A stretch of 64,000 bases of DNA from Streptomyces sp. RerS4. GTDB lineage: Bacteria; Actinomycetota; Actinomycetes; Streptomycetales; Streptomycetaceae. Below the pieces are notes generated by a model. It saw nothing but the letters and a program-made list of their open reading frames with translations. It was not told the origin of the DNA and did no database searches. Every line of letters starts with the position of its first letter. Within the stretch, counting starts at the first letter, position 1. The position numbers were made by a program, and so were the translations under genes. The stretch spans positions 6,868,501-6,932,500 of the forward strand of contig NZ_CP097322.1 of assembly GCF_023515955.1 (NCBI RefSeq). Direction: 5' to 3'. Below, piece after piece: positions 40,427-49,009 of this stretch.

Positions 40427-40582
40427 CTACCAGTAGTGTCGGCGTCCTCCGACCGCGTGGCCCATGGCGCCGATGATCCACAGGATGGCACCTATGACCA
40501 GCAGGATCACGCCTATGGTCCACAGGATGTTGATGCCGGTGATAAAACCGACGACAAGAAGGATGATGCCCAGAATGATCAC
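40427..40582 (-). CDS. DUF6131 family small membrane protein
   Basis: 51 residues from GTG at 40582, with AGGAGG 5 nt upstream. The sequence is nearly all hydrophobic: two membrane helices (ILGIILLVVGFITGINIL and TIGVILLVIGAILWIIGAM), then a short basic tail GHAVGGRRHYW. This matches the DUF6131 family of tiny actinobacterial membrane proteins, often near stress genes; the convergent neighbour here is CsbD. Function unknown. Confidence 0.85.
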   Translation of the reverse strand: MIILGIILLVVGFITGINILWTIGVILLVIGAILWIIGAMGHAVGGRRHYW

Positions 40583-40863
40583 GGTGTCCTCCTGACTCGT
40601 GGGCCCCCTGTCGACTCGGTGTTCTCCCCGCGTCTTCCCCGGATCACCGCATCACACGCATCGCTGGTGAAAACGCGATGCCCGCCCCGCGCGCACCGTC
40701 GTCCCCTCGGGCAGCTTCGTCCCCGCCGGTTGTGAGGGGGCGTTGGGGAGGTACCTCCAGCCGTTCGGTGGGCCGGGCGAACGCAGAACCGAAACGGCAA
40801 GATCGTTGCGTGGGTTCGGCCGCCGTCGTTGTCCGAGACGTGTTGATCACCCACGAGAGTCAC

Positions 40864-42768
40864 GTGAACCCCGCGGGGCCCGTGCCCGCAGCCCGGTCGG
40901 CGGCAGGGACCGGTACCGGCGCGCTCGTCGCGGCACTGAGCCGCGCCCTCTTCGAGGAGGGCCCCGATCCACAGGGGAGCGAATCCGCGCACCGGGCCGG
41001 CGGCGACGTCCTGACCGGCGGGGTCCACGGCCCGTGGCGGCACGCGATCACCCACCCCGTCTTCCGCTGGGCCGAGGGCGCCGACACAGAGCGCCGCCAC
41101 GACCTGGCGTACGCACGACTGCGCACCCTCGCCGCCGCCGCACCGGCCACGACGGCCCACGACCCGCGCGCCCTCGCCGCCCTGCACGAGTGGGCCTCCG
41201 CGGTCGACGGAGCGGTGGCCACCGTCGCCGGGATCCACTACAATCTCTTCCTCGGCAGCCTCCTGGACGACGACCTCTCCGCCCCGCGCGACCTCGGCCC
41301 CTACCTCGGGATGGAGCGGACCGGAACGTTCCTGTGCACCGAGCGGGCCCACGGCAACGACGCCGCCGCCCTGGAGACCACCGCCCGCTACGACCGGGCC
41401 CGCGACGGGTTCGTCCTGCACACCCCCCACCCTGGCGCGCAGAAGTACATGCCCAACACCGGTCCCGCCGGCGGACCCAAGGACGCCCTCGTCGCCGCGC
41501 GCTTACTGCTCGACGGCCGCGACGAGGGCGTCTTCCTGTTCCTCACCCCGCTCACCGGCCCGGACGGCCCGCTGCCCGGCGTACGGATCGACGCGCTGCC
41601 CGATCGCACGGGCGACCCGGTCGACCACTGCGTCACCTCCTTCGACCGGGTGTGGCTGCCGCGCACCGCCCTGGTGCAGGGGCCGCACGGGCGACTCGGC
41701 GCGGACGGGGTGCTGCGCAGCGACGTGGGCAGTGCCCGGCGACGTTTCCTGCACGCCATCGCCAGGGTCACCGTCGGCAGGCTCTGCATGAGCGCGGCCA
41801 CCCTCGGCGGCTGCCGCACGGCGCTCGCGGTGGCCGTCCGCTACGCCGGCCTGCGGCACGTCTCCGGCCCGGCGGCCGGACAGCGGGTCCCCCTGAGCGC
41901 GCACCGCAGCCACCGGGACCGGCTGCTGTCCTGCACGGCACGGGCCTACGCCATGACCCTCCTGCACCGCTTCGCCACCGAGCGGATGTGCGCGCACCGG
42001 CCGCACGAGCGCGCCGACGCGGAGCGGACGGCCGCCCTCGCCAAGGGCTGGATCACCTGGCAGGCCCGTGACATCGCCATCGAGGCCCGTGAGCGGTGCG
42101 GAGCGCGCGGGCTCTTCCCCGTCAACGGCCTGGCCCACTACCCGGCCAACATCGACGGGGCGATCACCGCCGAGGGGGACAACCTCGCGGTCTGGTGCAA
42201 GGCCGGCGCCGAAATGATCTTCGGGCACCCGCTGCCCGAGCCCCCGGCGCCGGCCGACGGCCGTGAGCGGCTCACCGACCCGGCGTTCCTGCGGCGCCTG
42301 CACACCGCCGTCGCCCACGACGCCCAGCGGCGGGCCCGCCGGGACCTGCGCGCCGGCGACCCGCACGACGTCCTGGGCCGGTGGAACAACGCCGCGCCCG
42401 CCGCCCTGGAACTCGTCGCGGCCCGCGCCTGCGCCCTGGCCGCCGACGCCTTCACCGCCGCCGTGGAACGGACCACCGATCCGGCGGCGCGGCGGGTGCT
42501 CGGCGACCTCTGCGCGCTCTTCCGGCTCCAGACACTGCGTCCGGAGACCGGCCCCCTGCTCGCGGCCGGCCACCTGACGGCGGACCAGGTGCTCGCCCTG
42601 CCGGACGAACTGCGCGTGCTGGGCGACCGGCTGGCCCCGTACCTGCCCGCACTGACCGACGCGTTCGGCGTCCCGGAGGAGCACCTCGCCTCGCTCCCGC
42701 TGCTGTCCGCCGCCGACCAGGGGATCGCCCTGCCCGAGCAGGCCGGGGCACCCGCAGGGCGCGGTTGA
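40864..42768 (+). CDS. Acyl-CoA oxidase/dehydrogenase-like flavoprotein
   Basis: 634 residues if started at GTG 40864, close to peroxisomal-type acyl-CoA oxidases. In-frame upstream starts (such as GTG at 40840) cannot be excluded. Motifs: GVHGPWRHAITHPVFRW, LGMERTGTFLCTERAHGNDA (FAD/substrate loop), ETTARYDRARDGFVLHTPHP, RVPLSAHRSHRDRLLSCTAR and GARGLFPVNGLAHYPANIDG in the oxidase C-terminal domain. It should oxidise an acyl-CoA to the enoyl-CoA, reducing oxygen directly if a true oxidase. The 280-nt gap before it holds nothing I recognise. A transporter follows 95 nt later. Confidence 0.8.
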   Translation: MNPAGPVPAARSAAGTGTGALVAALSRALFEEGPDPQGSESAHRAGGDVLTGGVHGPWRHAITHPVFRWAEGADTERRHDLAYARLRTLAAAAPATTAHDPRALAALHEWASAVDGAVATVAGIHYNLFLGSLLDDDLSAPRDLGPYLGMERTGTFLCTERAHGNDAAALETTARYDRARDGFVLHTPHPGAQKYMPNTGPAGGPKDALVAARLLLDGRDEGVFLFLTPLTGPDGPLPGVRIDALPDRTGDPVDHCVTSFDRVWLPRTALVQGPHGRLGADGVLRSDVGSARRRFLHAIARVTVGRLCMSAATLGGCRTALAVAVRYAGLRHVSGPAAGQRVPLSAHRSHRDRLLSCTARAYAMTLLHRFATERMCAHRPHERADAERTAALAKGWITWQARDIAIEARERCGARGLFPVNGLAHYPANIDGAITAEGDNLAVWCKAGAEMIFGHPLPEPPAPADGRERLTDPAFLRRLHTAVAHDAQRRARRDLRAGDPHDVLGRWNNAAPAALELVAARACALAADAFTAAVERTTDPAARRVLGDLCALFRLQTLRPETGPLLAAGHLTADQVLALPDELRVLGDRLAPYLPALTDAFGVPEEHLASLPLLSAADQGIALPEQAGAPAGRG

Positions 42769-42863
42769 GCGGGGCGCGGGTACGCCACGTCCGTCCGTAT
42801 GGCGGCGGGCCGGCGGGACGTGTCCCACCGCCGCGGCGGACCCCGGCGGGTCAGGATCGGGCC

Positions 42864-43727
42864 ATGGGTTTCCTCCTGCCGGTCTCCTTCGCCCTGTTCG
42901 CGGCGCTCAGCAACGCCCTCGCCACCGTCCTCCAGCGCCGGGCGGCGCTCACCGTGCCGCAGAGCGAGGGGTTCCGCTTCGGGCTGGTCCTCGACCTGCT
43001 GCGCCGCCCGGTGTGGGTGGGCGGCATCCTGGCCGTGATCGCGGCCGGGGTGGGGCAAGCCCTCGCCCTGGCCACCGGCGCGCTCACGCTCGTCCAGCCC
43101 CTGTTCGTCCTGGAGTTGCCGCTGGCCCTGCTGATCGCCTCGCTGATGACGCGCAAGCACCTGCCCGGGGTGGTGTGGCTCGCGGTCGCCGGGGTGGTGG
43201 CGGGGCTGGCCGTCACGCTCGTCGCGGCCTCACCGTCCGGGAACCGTACGCACGTGCCCGCCGACCGGTGGGTGCCGGCCCTGGCCGGCTGCGCCGCGGC
43301 CGTCGCCGTACTCGCCCTCGCGGGTCTGCGGCGCCCGCCGGGCCGGGCCCGCGCCGGCTGCCTCGGGGCCGCGACCGCGGTCTGCTACGCCCTGACCGCG
43401 GCCCTGATGAAGTCCGCCGTGCACGTCCTCGGGGACGAGGGCCTCGTCGCGTTCCTGACCGGCTGGGAGACGTACGCCTTCGCCGTGAGCGGGATCTGCG
43501 CGCTGCTGCTCCTCGAACACGCCATGCAGGCCGGCCCGCTGGTGGCCTCCCAGCCCGCGCTGACCCTCGGCGACGCGAGCGTCAGCGTCGCCCTGGGCGT
43601 CCTGCTGTACGAGGAGCGGCTCCGGGCGGGCTGGTGGCTGCTGCCCCAGCTGCTGGGCATCACCCTGATCTGCGTCGGGGTCTTCGCCCTGGCCCGCTCC
43701 GAACCCGAGGACACGGCGGAAACCTGA
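42864..43727 (+). CDS. EamA/DMT-superfamily transporter
   Basis: 287 residues with about nine to ten hydrophobic helices in two homologous halves. The first half includes FALFAALSNALATVLQRRAA and ALTLVQPLFVLELPLALLIA. The second has LTAALMKSAVHVLGDEG, PLVASQPALTLGDASVSVAL and LLGITLICVGVFALARSEP. The fold is that of drug/metabolite transporters; the substrate is unknown. ATG at 42864. It may be co-transcribed with the acyl-CoA oxidase-like gene. It abuts the convergent DUF4232 gene, with only the stop codons between them. Confidence 0.85.
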   Translation: MGFLLPVSFALFAALSNALATVLQRRAALTVPQSEGFRFGLVLDLLRRPVWVGGILAVIAAGVGQALALATGALTLVQPLFVLELPLALLIASLMTRKHLPGVVWLAVAGVVAGLAVTLVAASPSGNRTHVPADRWVPALAGCAAAVAVLALAGLRRPPGRARAGCLGAATAVCYALTAALMKSAVHVLGDEGLVAFLTGWETYAFAVSGICALLLLEHAMQAGPLVASQPALTLGDASVSVALGVLLYEERLRAGWWLLPQLLGITLICVGVFALARSEPEDTAET

Positions 43728-44270
43728 TCAGCGGAAGGCGGTGGCGGTCACCGTCGTGCCGCACAGCGCGAAGTCGCCGCCGTCGGCCGGGCCGAGCTGG
43801 AGGGCGCCGCCCGCGACACCCACCACCATCGACGGCGCGACGGTCGGCTCGGCGCCCGAGGCGCAGTACCCGTCGGCCTCGCCCAAGACCGGCTTGAAGC
43901 CGATGAGCGTCGACGCCGTGCCGCCGACCCGCAGGGTCACGGGCCCGGCCTTCCCCTGGCGGGTGACCGTGAGCGGCCGGTTCTTGTCGGGCGATCCCTG
44001 TCCGGCCAGTGCCACGGTCGGGAAGCCCCGGAGGACGCACGGCTTGGGGCCCTCGTTGATCACGGTGACCCGGACCACGGTGGCCCCGACCCGCTGCGCG
44101 CTGTTCGCCACGAGCTGGTTGTGTGTGCAGGGGGCGGCAGGTGCCTGTGGGGCGGAGGCCGGGGCATCCGTTGCGGCCGCGGACGTGACGCCGGCCGTCA
44201 GTGTGCCGGTGATGACCACCGCTGTGAGCAGCAGGGACGAGGCCGTGCGGAGGCTCCTCGTACGCTTCAT
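43728..44270 (-). CDS. Secreted DUF4232 protein
   Basis: 180 residues. It has a signal peptide (MKRTRSLRTASSLLLTAVVI, cleavage likely after a TSAAA segment near residue 33), then a DUF4232 immunoglobulin-like beta domain: CTHNQLVANSAQRVGATVVR, NEGPKPCVLRGFPTVAL and GYCASGAEPT. Four Cys in the mature part (CTHN, PCVL, YCAS, LCGT) suggest two disulfides. These are abundant exported Streptomyces proteins of unknown role. It has its own transcription unit, since a hairpin separates it from nadE upstream. Confidence 0.85.
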   Translation of the reverse strand: MKRTRSLRTASSLLLTAVVITGTLTAGVTSAAATDAPASAPQAPAAPCTHNQLVANSAQRVGATVVRVTVINEGPKPCVLRGFPTVALAGQGSPDKNRPLTVTRQGKAGPVTLRVGGTASTLIGFKPVLGEADGYCASGAEPTVAPSMVVGVAGGALQLGPADGGDFALCGTTVTATAFR

Positions 44271-44359
44271 GGCTTCTCCAACCCCCGGTCGTGGCGGAAC
44301 GCCCGTGTGCCCCCTCCCACCACCATCCCAACGCCTTCCGCGAGGCGCGACCGGACCTC

Positions 44360-44384
44360 CGGCGGCCCGGTCCTCGGGCCGCCG
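44360..44384 (-). terminator. Hairpin downstream of nadE
   Basis: A 9-bp perfect stem CGGCGGCCC/GGGCCGCCG with a 7-nt loop, 10 nt past the nadE stop codon. Confidence 0.7.
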
Positions 44385-44394
44385 GGGGCGGGTG

Positions 44395-45225
44395 TCACGG
44401 GGCGATCGGCAGCCGACGCTTGTGGTCGGTGAGCCGGTAGCGGCGCACGATCGTCGCGAAGGCCTCCTCGGCGACGGGCTTGCCCTCCAGGAAGTCGTCG
44501 ATGTCGTCGTACGTGACACCGAGCGCGTCCTCGTCGGCCTTGCCCGGGTCGAGGGTCTCCAGGTCCGCCGTGGGCGTCTTCCACACCAGCGCGGTCGGGG
44601 CGCCCAGGGCGTCCGCGACGGCGCGCACCCGGCGCTTGGTCAGGCCGGTGAGCGGAACGACGTCCGCCGCGCCGTCACCGAACTTCGTGAAGAAGCCGGA
44701 GACCGCCTCGGCCGCGTGGTCCGTGCCCACGACCAGGCCGTCGTGGGCGCCGGCCACCGCGTACTGGGCGATCATGCGCTGGCGGGCCTTGATGTTGCCC
44801 TGCACGAAGTCCTGGTGGTGGGCGTCGCGGAACTCGGTGCCACCGGCCAGGCAGGCCGCCAGCGCGGCGTCGCTCGCGGGCTTCACGTCCACGGTCAGCA
44901 CCCGGTCCGCGGCGATGAAACCGAGGGCGAGCTGGGCGTCGTGCTCGTCCGCCTGGACTCCGTAGGGCAGCCGCATGGCGTAGAACGTCGCCTCGTGCCC
45001 GGCCGCCCGGACCCGCTCGACGGCGAGCTGGCAGAGCCGGCCCGCCGTGGTGGAGTCCACACCGCCACTGATCCCGAGGACCAGGGACCGCAGGCCGGTG
45101 GAGGTGAGACGCTCGGCGAGGAACGCCACGCGACGCTCGATCTCCCGTTCGGCGTCGAAGGTCTCCGACACCTCCAGTTCCCGGGCGATCTCTTGCTGCA
45201 GGGTGACGGACCCGGGCGGGTTCAC
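44395..45225 (-). CDS. nadE: Ammonia-dependent NAD+ synthetase
   Basis: 276 residues, the same length as the short, ammonia-dependent NadE of Escherichia coli and Bacillus; there is no N-terminal glutaminase. The ATP-pyrophosphatase P-loop is SGGVDS (residues 53-58), and VQGNIKARQRMIAQYAVAGA, GTDHAAEAVSGFFTKFGDGA and PTADLETLDPGKADEDALG complete the site. It amidates deamido-NAD to NAD+. GTG at 45225 is preceded by GAGGAG. It is the only clear core-metabolism gene here besides the nucleoside hydrolase. Confidence 0.95.
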   Translation of the reverse strand: MNPPGSVTLQQEIARELEVSETFDAEREIERRVAFLAERLTSTGLRSLVLGISGGVDSTTAGRLCQLAVERVRAAGHEATFYAMRLPYGVQADEHDAQLALGFIAADRVLTVDVKPASDAALAACLAGGTEFRDAHHQDFVQGNIKARQRMIAQYAVAGAHDGLVVGTDHAAEAVSGFFTKFGDGAADVVPLTGLTKRRVRAVADALGAPTALVWKTPTADLETLDPGKADEDALGVTYDDIDDFLEGKPVAEEAFATIVRRYRLTDHKRRLPIAP

Positions 45226-45286
45226 GGGCTGCTCCTCGTGGTCGTGCGTGCGGTGTACGCGGTGTGCCGAAGCTGACCCCACGACC

Positions 45287-46204
45287 TTAGTCCAAGCCCC
45301 GACGGGTGAGGCGGGAGGCCAGGTCCTCGGCCAGCCGGGCGGCCGGCCCGCGGCGGCGGCGGGAGAGCGCCAGGCCCAGCCGGCGGCGCGGGCTCGGCTC
45401 CGCGAGCGGGAGCGCGACCAGGTCGGGGTGCGGGGCGAGGCCGATCTCGGGGATCAGCGCGATCCCGACGCCGGCGCGGACGAGCGACTGGGCGAACTCG
45501 TAGTCCGTCGCCGTACACGAGATGCGCAGCGCGACGCCGACCAGTTCGGCGTACCGCGCCAGCTGGCCGGCGGACTTGCGGCAGCCCAGGATCCAGCGCT
45601 CGTCGGCGAGTTCGGCCAGGTGCGCGGGCTCGGGCCGGGACGCGTAGAGCTCGGTCGCCCGGTGCCGGCGCGGCAGGACGACCCGGAGCGGGTCCGTGCC
45701 GAGGGGCGTCCAGTCCAAGCCGGAGCGGTCGCCGGGACGGGCCGGGGGCGGCCCGTCGAGGTGATAGGCCAGGGCGATGTCGGCCGCCCCCGCGCGGACG
45801 GCCGGCAGGCTCTCCTCCGGCTCCGCCTCCAGGATCGTCAGCTCCACTTCCGGATGGTCGTCGACGAAGCCGGCCAGCGCGGGCGGCAACAGCCGGCGGC
45901 CCGCGCTGGCGAACGTGGCCACCGTGAGCGCCGTACGCTCCGCCGCCAGCCGGTCGATGCGCTGCTGGGCGTCGGCCAGTTCGGCGGCGATCGCGTCCGC
46001 GGCCTCCACCAGCAGCCGGCCCGCCTCGGTCAACGTGACGCCGCGCGTGGAGCGTTCCACGGCCGCCGCGCCGAGCCCGCGCTCCAGCGCGGCGATCTGC
46101 TGCGAGACGGCCGAGGGCGTGCAGCGCAGCGCGGACGCGGCCCGGTTGAAGCTGCCGTGGTGGGCGACGGCGCGCAGCACGGCCAGCCGTTGGACGTCGA
46201 TCAA
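45287..46204 (-). CDS. LysR family transcriptional regulator
   Basis: 305 residues from TTG at 46204, with AAGGAG 5 nt upstream. The N-terminal LysR helix-turn-helix (LAVLRAVAHHGSFNRAASAL, then RCTPSAVSQQIAALERGLGA) spans about residues 7-46. The effector domain begins near residue 90 (LTVATFASAGRRLLPPALAG) and includes GVGIALIPEIGL. Divergent from an epimerase/aldo-keto reductase operon, which is the expected target under the usual LysR logic. Confidence 0.9.
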   Translation of the reverse strand: MIDVQRLAVLRAVAHHGSFNRAASALRCTPSAVSQQIAALERGLGAAAVERSTRGVTLTEAGRLLVEAADAIAAELADAQQRIDRLAAERTALTVATFASAGRRLLPPALAGFVDDHPEVELTILEAEPEESLPAVRAGAADIALAYHLDGPPPARPGDRSGLDWTPLGTDPLRVVLPRRHRATELYASRPEPAHLAELADERWILGCRKSAGQLARYAELVGVALRISCTATDYEFAQSLVRAGVGIALIPEIGLAPHPDLVALPLAEPSPRRRLGLALSRRRRGPAARLAEDLASRLTRRGLD

Positions 46205-46248
46205 CAGTTCTCCTTATGGCCAGTGGGGCGAATGGATACTACCGCTGT

Positions 46249-46273
46249 TGATCGGATCGGCCGAGACTGATCA
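46249..46273. promoter_or_regulatory. Possible LysR binding site
   Basis: TGATC-N15-GATCA, an interrupted inverted repeat in the 118-nt divergent gap between the LysR gene and the epimerase gene. LysR sites have this general long-spaced form, but the arms are short. Confidence 0.4.
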
Positions 46274-46322
46274 CCGAGGCCCGGACGTACGGACGGGAGG
46301 GACAGTGGAGGAGGGGCACGGA

Positions 46323-47222
46323 ATGGACGTGTGCGTGATCGGAGGCAGCCGCTACTTCGGACGGCGGCTGATCGAGGACCTGCGGGACGCGGGCGCGGCG
46401 GTGACCGTCGTCAACCGGGGCTCGACGCCCGCGCCGCCGGGCGTGACCCACCTGCGCGCCGACCGCGACGACGAGACCGCGCTGCGCGCCGCGCTCGCCG
46501 GCCGCTCCTTCGACGTCGTGATCGACCAGGTCTGCTACTCGCCGCTCCAGGCGGCCGTGGCCGCCCGGGTCTTCGCCGGCCGCACCCGGCGCTACGTGAT
46601 GACCTCCACCGTCGAGGTCTACGCCGAACGTGGCCGGCCGGGAGGCGCGGCGCTGACGGAGGAGGCCGTCGACCCGTCGACCGGGCCGGTGGACCTCGAC
46701 CTCCCCTGGACGGACGGCGGGTTCCTGGACGGCCACTACGGCGAGGGCAAGCGTCAGGCCGAGGCCCTGTTCACCCGGCAGGCCGCCCCCTTCGACTTCG
46801 TCTCCGTCCGCACCGCCCACGTACTCGGCGGCGCCGACTTCACGGGGCGCCTCGCCCACTACGTCGAGCGGATCGAACGCGGCCTGCCGGTCGTTGTCCA
46901 CGCCGCGCCCCAGCCGGCGTCCTTCGTCCACGAGGCGGAGATCGCCCGCTTCCTGGCCTGGGCCGCGGCGGCCGACTTCACCGGTCCCGTCAACGCGGCG
47001 TCCCACGGGGCGCTGGACGCCCGCGCGCTGAGCGCGGCGATCGGCCGCGCGCTGGGGCGGGCCGCCGCTGCGGAGTCGGTCGTGCGGCCGGGGGAGCCCG
47101 TCTCGCCGTACTCCTTCGACCGCTGCTACGCGATGGACACCACCCGGGCCACCCGCCTGGGCTTCCCGTTCTCCGCGGTCGCCGACTGGCTGCCGCTCGT
47201 CGTCAAGGAGACCGTTCGATGA
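46323..47222 (+). CDS. NAD-dependent epimerase/dehydratase family protein
   Basis: 299 residues of extended short-chain dehydrogenase fold. The nucleotide-binding motif is VIGGSRYFGRRLIEDLRDAG (about residues 5-24). YGEGK at about residues 139-143 supplies the catalytic Tyr-x3-Lys. VSVRTAHVLGGADFTGRLAH is the typical later segment, and the extreme N-terminal Gly motif (G-G-S-x2-F/Y-G) is that of the isoflavone-reductase-like/atypical subgroup. GGAGGAGG precedes the ATG. It overlaps the following aldo-keto reductase by 4 bp, so both act together, probably under the divergent LysR regulator. Confidence 0.85.
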   Translation: MDVCVIGGSRYFGRRLIEDLRDAGAAVTVVNRGSTPAPPGVTHLRADRDDETALRAALAGRSFDVVIDQVCYSPLQAAVAARVFAGRTRRYVMTSTVEVYAERGRPGGAALTEEAVDPSTGPVDLDLPWTDGGFLDGHYGEGKRQAEALFTRQAAPFDFVSVRTAHVLGGADFTGRLAHYVERIERGLPVVVHAAPQPASFVHEAEIARFLAWAAAADFTGPVNAASHGALDARALSAAIGRALGRAAAAESVVRPGEPVSPYSFDRCYAMDTTRATRLGFPFSAVADWLPLVVKETVR

Positions 47223-48127
47223 CGAACGCCCGGACCGCGCCCGCGCTCACCCGTACCGTCGGCGGCATCCCGGTGGGCCCCGTCGGCCTCGGCGCCATGC
47301 CGCTCTCCGTCGAGGGACGCCCACCCACCGACCAGGCGATCGCCACGATCCACGCGGCGCTCGACGCGGGAGTGCGACTGATCGACACCGCCGACTCCTA
47401 CCACTGGCACGCCGGCGAACTCGGCCACAACGAACGGCTGATCGCCCGCGCGCTCGCCGACCACGGCAGCGGCGCCGACGAGGTGCTGGTGGCGACCAAG
47501 GGCGGCCGGGGCCGCCCCGGCGACGGATCGTGGACCGTGGACGGCGACCCGCGCCGGCTGCGCCGCGCGGCCGAGGGCTCGGCGGCCCGGCTCGGCGTGG
47601 AGGCGATCGGCCTCTACCAGCTGCACAAGCCCGACCCGGACGTCCCCTTCGCCGACTCGGTCGGCGCCCTGCGGGACCTGGCCGACGCCGGGACGATCCG
47701 GATGGTCGGCCTCTCCAACGTGGACCCGGCGCAGATCCGAACGGCGCGCGAGATCCTCGGCCCCCGGCTGGTGTCGGTGCAGAACCGCTTCTCCCCGGCC
47801 CACCCGTCCACCCGCGACACCCTCGACCTGTGCACGGAACTCGGCCTGGCCTTCCTGCCGTGGAGCCCGCTCGGCGGCATCTCGCCCAGCGCCGTCGACG
47901 ACCCGGCCGAGCCCGCGCCGGCGCCCCTGACCCCCTTCCACACCCTGGCCCGGACCCGCGGCGTCAGCCCGCAACAGGTCTGCCTGGCCTGGCACCTGGC
48001 CCAGTCCCCGATGGTCATCCCGATCCCGGGCGCCCGCCGCCCGGCCTCCATCCGCGACTCGGCCGCCTCGGCCGCCCTCACCCTCTCGACCGAGGAACTG
48101 GCCACCCTGGACGGCCACACGACCTAG
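47219..48127 (+). CDS. Aldo/keto reductase
   Basis: 302 residues of the AKR TIM barrel. The catalytic tetrad is visible: Asp and Tyr in LIDTADSYHWHAGELGHNE, Lys in VLVATKGGRG and His in GLYQLHKPDPDVPF. The NADPH site includes MVGLSNVDPAQIR and PGARRPASIRDSA. It should reduce a carbonyl with NADPH. ATGA overlap with the epimerase upstream. Its TAG stop lies inside the CTAG boundary of the downstream 166-bp element, so the insertion preserved the reading frame end. Confidence 0.9.
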   Translation: MTNARTAPALTRTVGGIPVGPVGLGAMPLSVEGRPPTDQAIATIHAALDAGVRLIDTADSYHWHAGELGHNERLIARALADHGSGADEVLVATKGGRGRPGDGSWTVDGDPRRLRRAAEGSAARLGVEAIGLYQLHKPDPDVPFADSVGALRDLADAGTIRMVGLSNVDPAQIRTAREILGPRLVSVQNRFSPAHPSTRDTLDLCTELGLAFLPWSPLGGISPSAVDDPAEPAPAPLTPFHTLARTRGVSPQQVCLAWHLAQSPMVIPIPGARRPASIRDSAASAALTLSTEELATLDGHTT

Positions 48128-48289
48128 GTCGTGTCTTGTGGATCATGCCGGGCTCGCGGTGTCCGGTGCCGCGCCTCGCCGCGTTGTCGTCGGTCGCCAA
48201 TGCTCCGCATTGGCTCCCTCCTCCGCCTTGCGACGCACGGCACCGGACGCCGCTCCCTGATCCGGCCTGATCCACAAGACACGACCTAG
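48124..48289. mobile_element. 166-bp MITE-like element with 22-bp terminal inverted repeats
   Basis: Perfect 22-bp terminal inverted repeats, CTAGGTCGTGTCTTGTGGAT plus CA at the left (48124-48145) and the exact reverse complement at the right (48268-48289), each beginning or ending in CTAG. The interior is itself partly self-complementary (TCCGGTGCCG with CGGCACCGGA, and GCCAATG with CATTGGC), so one strand can fold into a long cruciform. It has no coding capacity. The form is that of a miniature inverted-repeat transposable element, which I believe recurs in Streptomyces genomes. Confidence 0.85.
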
Positions 48290-48331
48290 CGGCAGGTTGT
48301 CGCCGCTCGGCCCCCGCACTACCGTGCCGAC

Positions 48332-48994
48332 GTGGATCTCTTCTCCCGCGCATGGACGGCCCTGCGCACGGCGGTCGCCGAACTCCCGGACCCGGACTTC
48401 GCGCGGCCGTCCGGCTGTGCCGGCTGGCTCGTACGGGACCTCGTATGCCACCTGATCATCGACGCGCAGGACGTCCTGATCACCCTCGTCACCCCCGCCG
48501 CGACGGAACCGACCGTCGACGCGGTGACGTACTGGCACCTCCAGGACCGACCGCCGACAGGCGAGGACCCGCTCGACGCCCTCACCGTCCGGCTGGCGGC
48601 CGCGTACGGGGAACCGCACCTGCTCCGCTTCCACCTCGACGACGTGGGCTCCGCGGCCGGCCGCGCCGCCGAACTCGCGGATCCCGAAGCACGGGTGAGC
48701 ACCCGCGACGAGGTCCTCACGGTGGGCGACTACCTCGGTGCGTACGTCCTGGAGTGGACGCTGCACCACCTCGACCTGATCGCCCACCTGCCGGACGGGG
48801 GGCCGGCGCAGCCACCCGCGGAGTGCCTGGCCCGCTGCCGCGCGATGCTGGAGGAGATGGCCGGGGCCGCCTTCCCCGCGTCGTTCACCGACCGCGACGC
48901 CCTCCTGGTCGGCACCGGCCGCCGTGCCCCGACGCACGCGGAGCGGGCCGAGCTCGACGACACGGAGCTCGCCCTCCCCCTCGTCATCGGCTGA
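48332..48994 (+). CDS. Maleylpyruvate-isomerase/DinB-like (TIGR03083-type) protein
   Basis: 220 residues from GTG at 48332. The N-terminal four-helix DinB-like domain has CAGWLVRDLVCHLIIDAQDV (His near residue 40) and EWTLHHLDLIAHLPDG (two more His), the usual metal ligand set of the mycothiol-dependent maleylpyruvate isomerase N-terminal domain. Family members use mycothiol, the actinobacterial thiol, for conjugation or isomerisation. The substrate is not predictable. It is placed just after the MITE-like element, only 42 nt from its edge. Confidence 0.8.
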   Translation: MDLFSRAWTALRTAVAELPDPDFARPSGCAGWLVRDLVCHLIIDAQDVLITLVTPAATEPTVDAVTYWHLQDRPPTGEDPLDALTVRLAAAYGEPHLLRFHLDDVGSAAGRAAELADPEARVSTRDEVLTVGDYLGAYVLEWTLHHLDLIAHLPDGGPAQPPAECLARCRAMLEEMAGAAFPASFTDRDALLVGTGRRAPTHAERAELDDTELALPLVIG

Positions 48995-49009
48995 GGCAGG
49001 CTCAGCAGC

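Noticed and set aside
48117..48134. Perfect 18-bp palindrome ACACGACCTAGGTCGTGT as a regulator site
   Set aside because: It is produced by the left end of the MITE-like element meeting a flank that happens to match its right end; it lies at a gene end, not at a promoter.
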